Below, piece after piece: positions 7,161 to 7,216 of a DNA stretch of 7,216 bases; positions within the stretch are counted from its first letter, which is position 1, and each line of letters opens with the position of its first letter. The notes below the pieces were generated by a model. The model was not told the DNA's origin, made no database searches, and saw only the letters and a program-made list of their open reading frames with translations. Source of the DNA: an uncultured candidate division Zixibacteria bacterium (GTDB taxonomy: Bacteria; Zixibacteria; MSB-5A5; GN15; FEB-12); NCBI GenBank assembly GCA_913009765.1, contig CAJVYT010000218.1, positions 1 through 7,216 on the forward strand, written 5' to 3'. Position numbers and translations under genes: made by a program.

Positions 7161-7216
7161 AGATCGGAAGAGCACACGTCTGAACTCCAGCCACACTGAT
7201 ATATCTCGTATGCCGT
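7161..7216 (+). other. Illumina TruSeq indexed (P7-side) adapter with barcode, artefact
   Basis: From 7161 the sequence reads AGATCGGAAGAGCACACGTC and continues as the TruSeq indexed adapter. The 8-base index ACTGATAT is at 7195-7202, followed by ATCTCGTATGCCGT at 7203-7216. I recall this index as TruSeq number 25. There is one mismatch to the standard adapter: C instead of T at 7191. This is library DNA, not genome, and it creates the false GTG start and six false residues of the menF frame. Confidence 0.98.

Noticed and set aside
6242..7177. menF starting at the GTG at 7175-7177
   Set aside because: That GTG and the next five codons come from the sequencing adapter.

Overview
The window is a menaquinone (vitamin K2) biosynthesis operon. 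Seven men genes lie head to tail on the minus strand and fill the whole genomic part of the sequence. In transcription order, right to left, they are menF (5' partial), menD, menH, menB, menA, menC and menE (3' partial). Five are complete. The two outer genes are cut off by sequencing adapter rather than by natural ends.

Bases 1-36 and 7161-7216 are not genomic. They match the Illumina TruSeq universal (P5-side) adapter and the TruSeq indexed (P7-side) adapter, the latter including an 8-base barcode that I recall as TruSeq index 25. The true insert is therefore 37-7160 (7124 bp), which fits a metagenome or draft-genome contig built from untrimmed reads. The adapters also change predicted proteins. 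A GTG inside the right adapter gives menF a false N-terminus (MCSSDL). The menE frame reads on through the left adapter as RSEERRVGKECR.

Layout by plus-strand position: menE <37-939 (TTG start, strong Shine-Dalgarno); menC 926-2005 (or 2014); menA 2002-2880; menB 2898-3719; menH 3731-4516; menD 4521-6245; menF 6242->7160. Junctions are very tight: 4-base ATGA overlaps at menF/menD and, with my preferred start, menA/menC; a 14-base overlap at menC/menE; gaps of only 4, 11 and 17 bases elsewhere. No promoter or terminator is visible, and none is expected because both operon ends lie outside the insert.

Together the products convert chorismate to isochorismate (MenF), SEPHCHC (MenD), SHCHC (MenH), o-succinylbenzoate (MenC), OSB-CoA (MenE) and DHNA-CoA (MenB). 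MenA prenylates DHNA at the membrane. The DHNA-CoA thioesterase and the final methyltransferase (MenG/UbiE) are not in the window. Every catalytic motif I checked is present in the complete genes, so this looks like a working classical (not futalosine) pathway.

The organism is a low-GC bacterium with a respiratory quinone pool. The compact menFDHBACE arrangement suggests the Bacteroidota/Chlorobiota/Balneolota neighbourhood, but this is tentative and cannot be settled from the sequence alone. I found no undescribed system, mobile element, CRISPR array or RNA gene. The observations most worth checking are the adapter ends, the menE TTG start and the atypical MenE P-loop.
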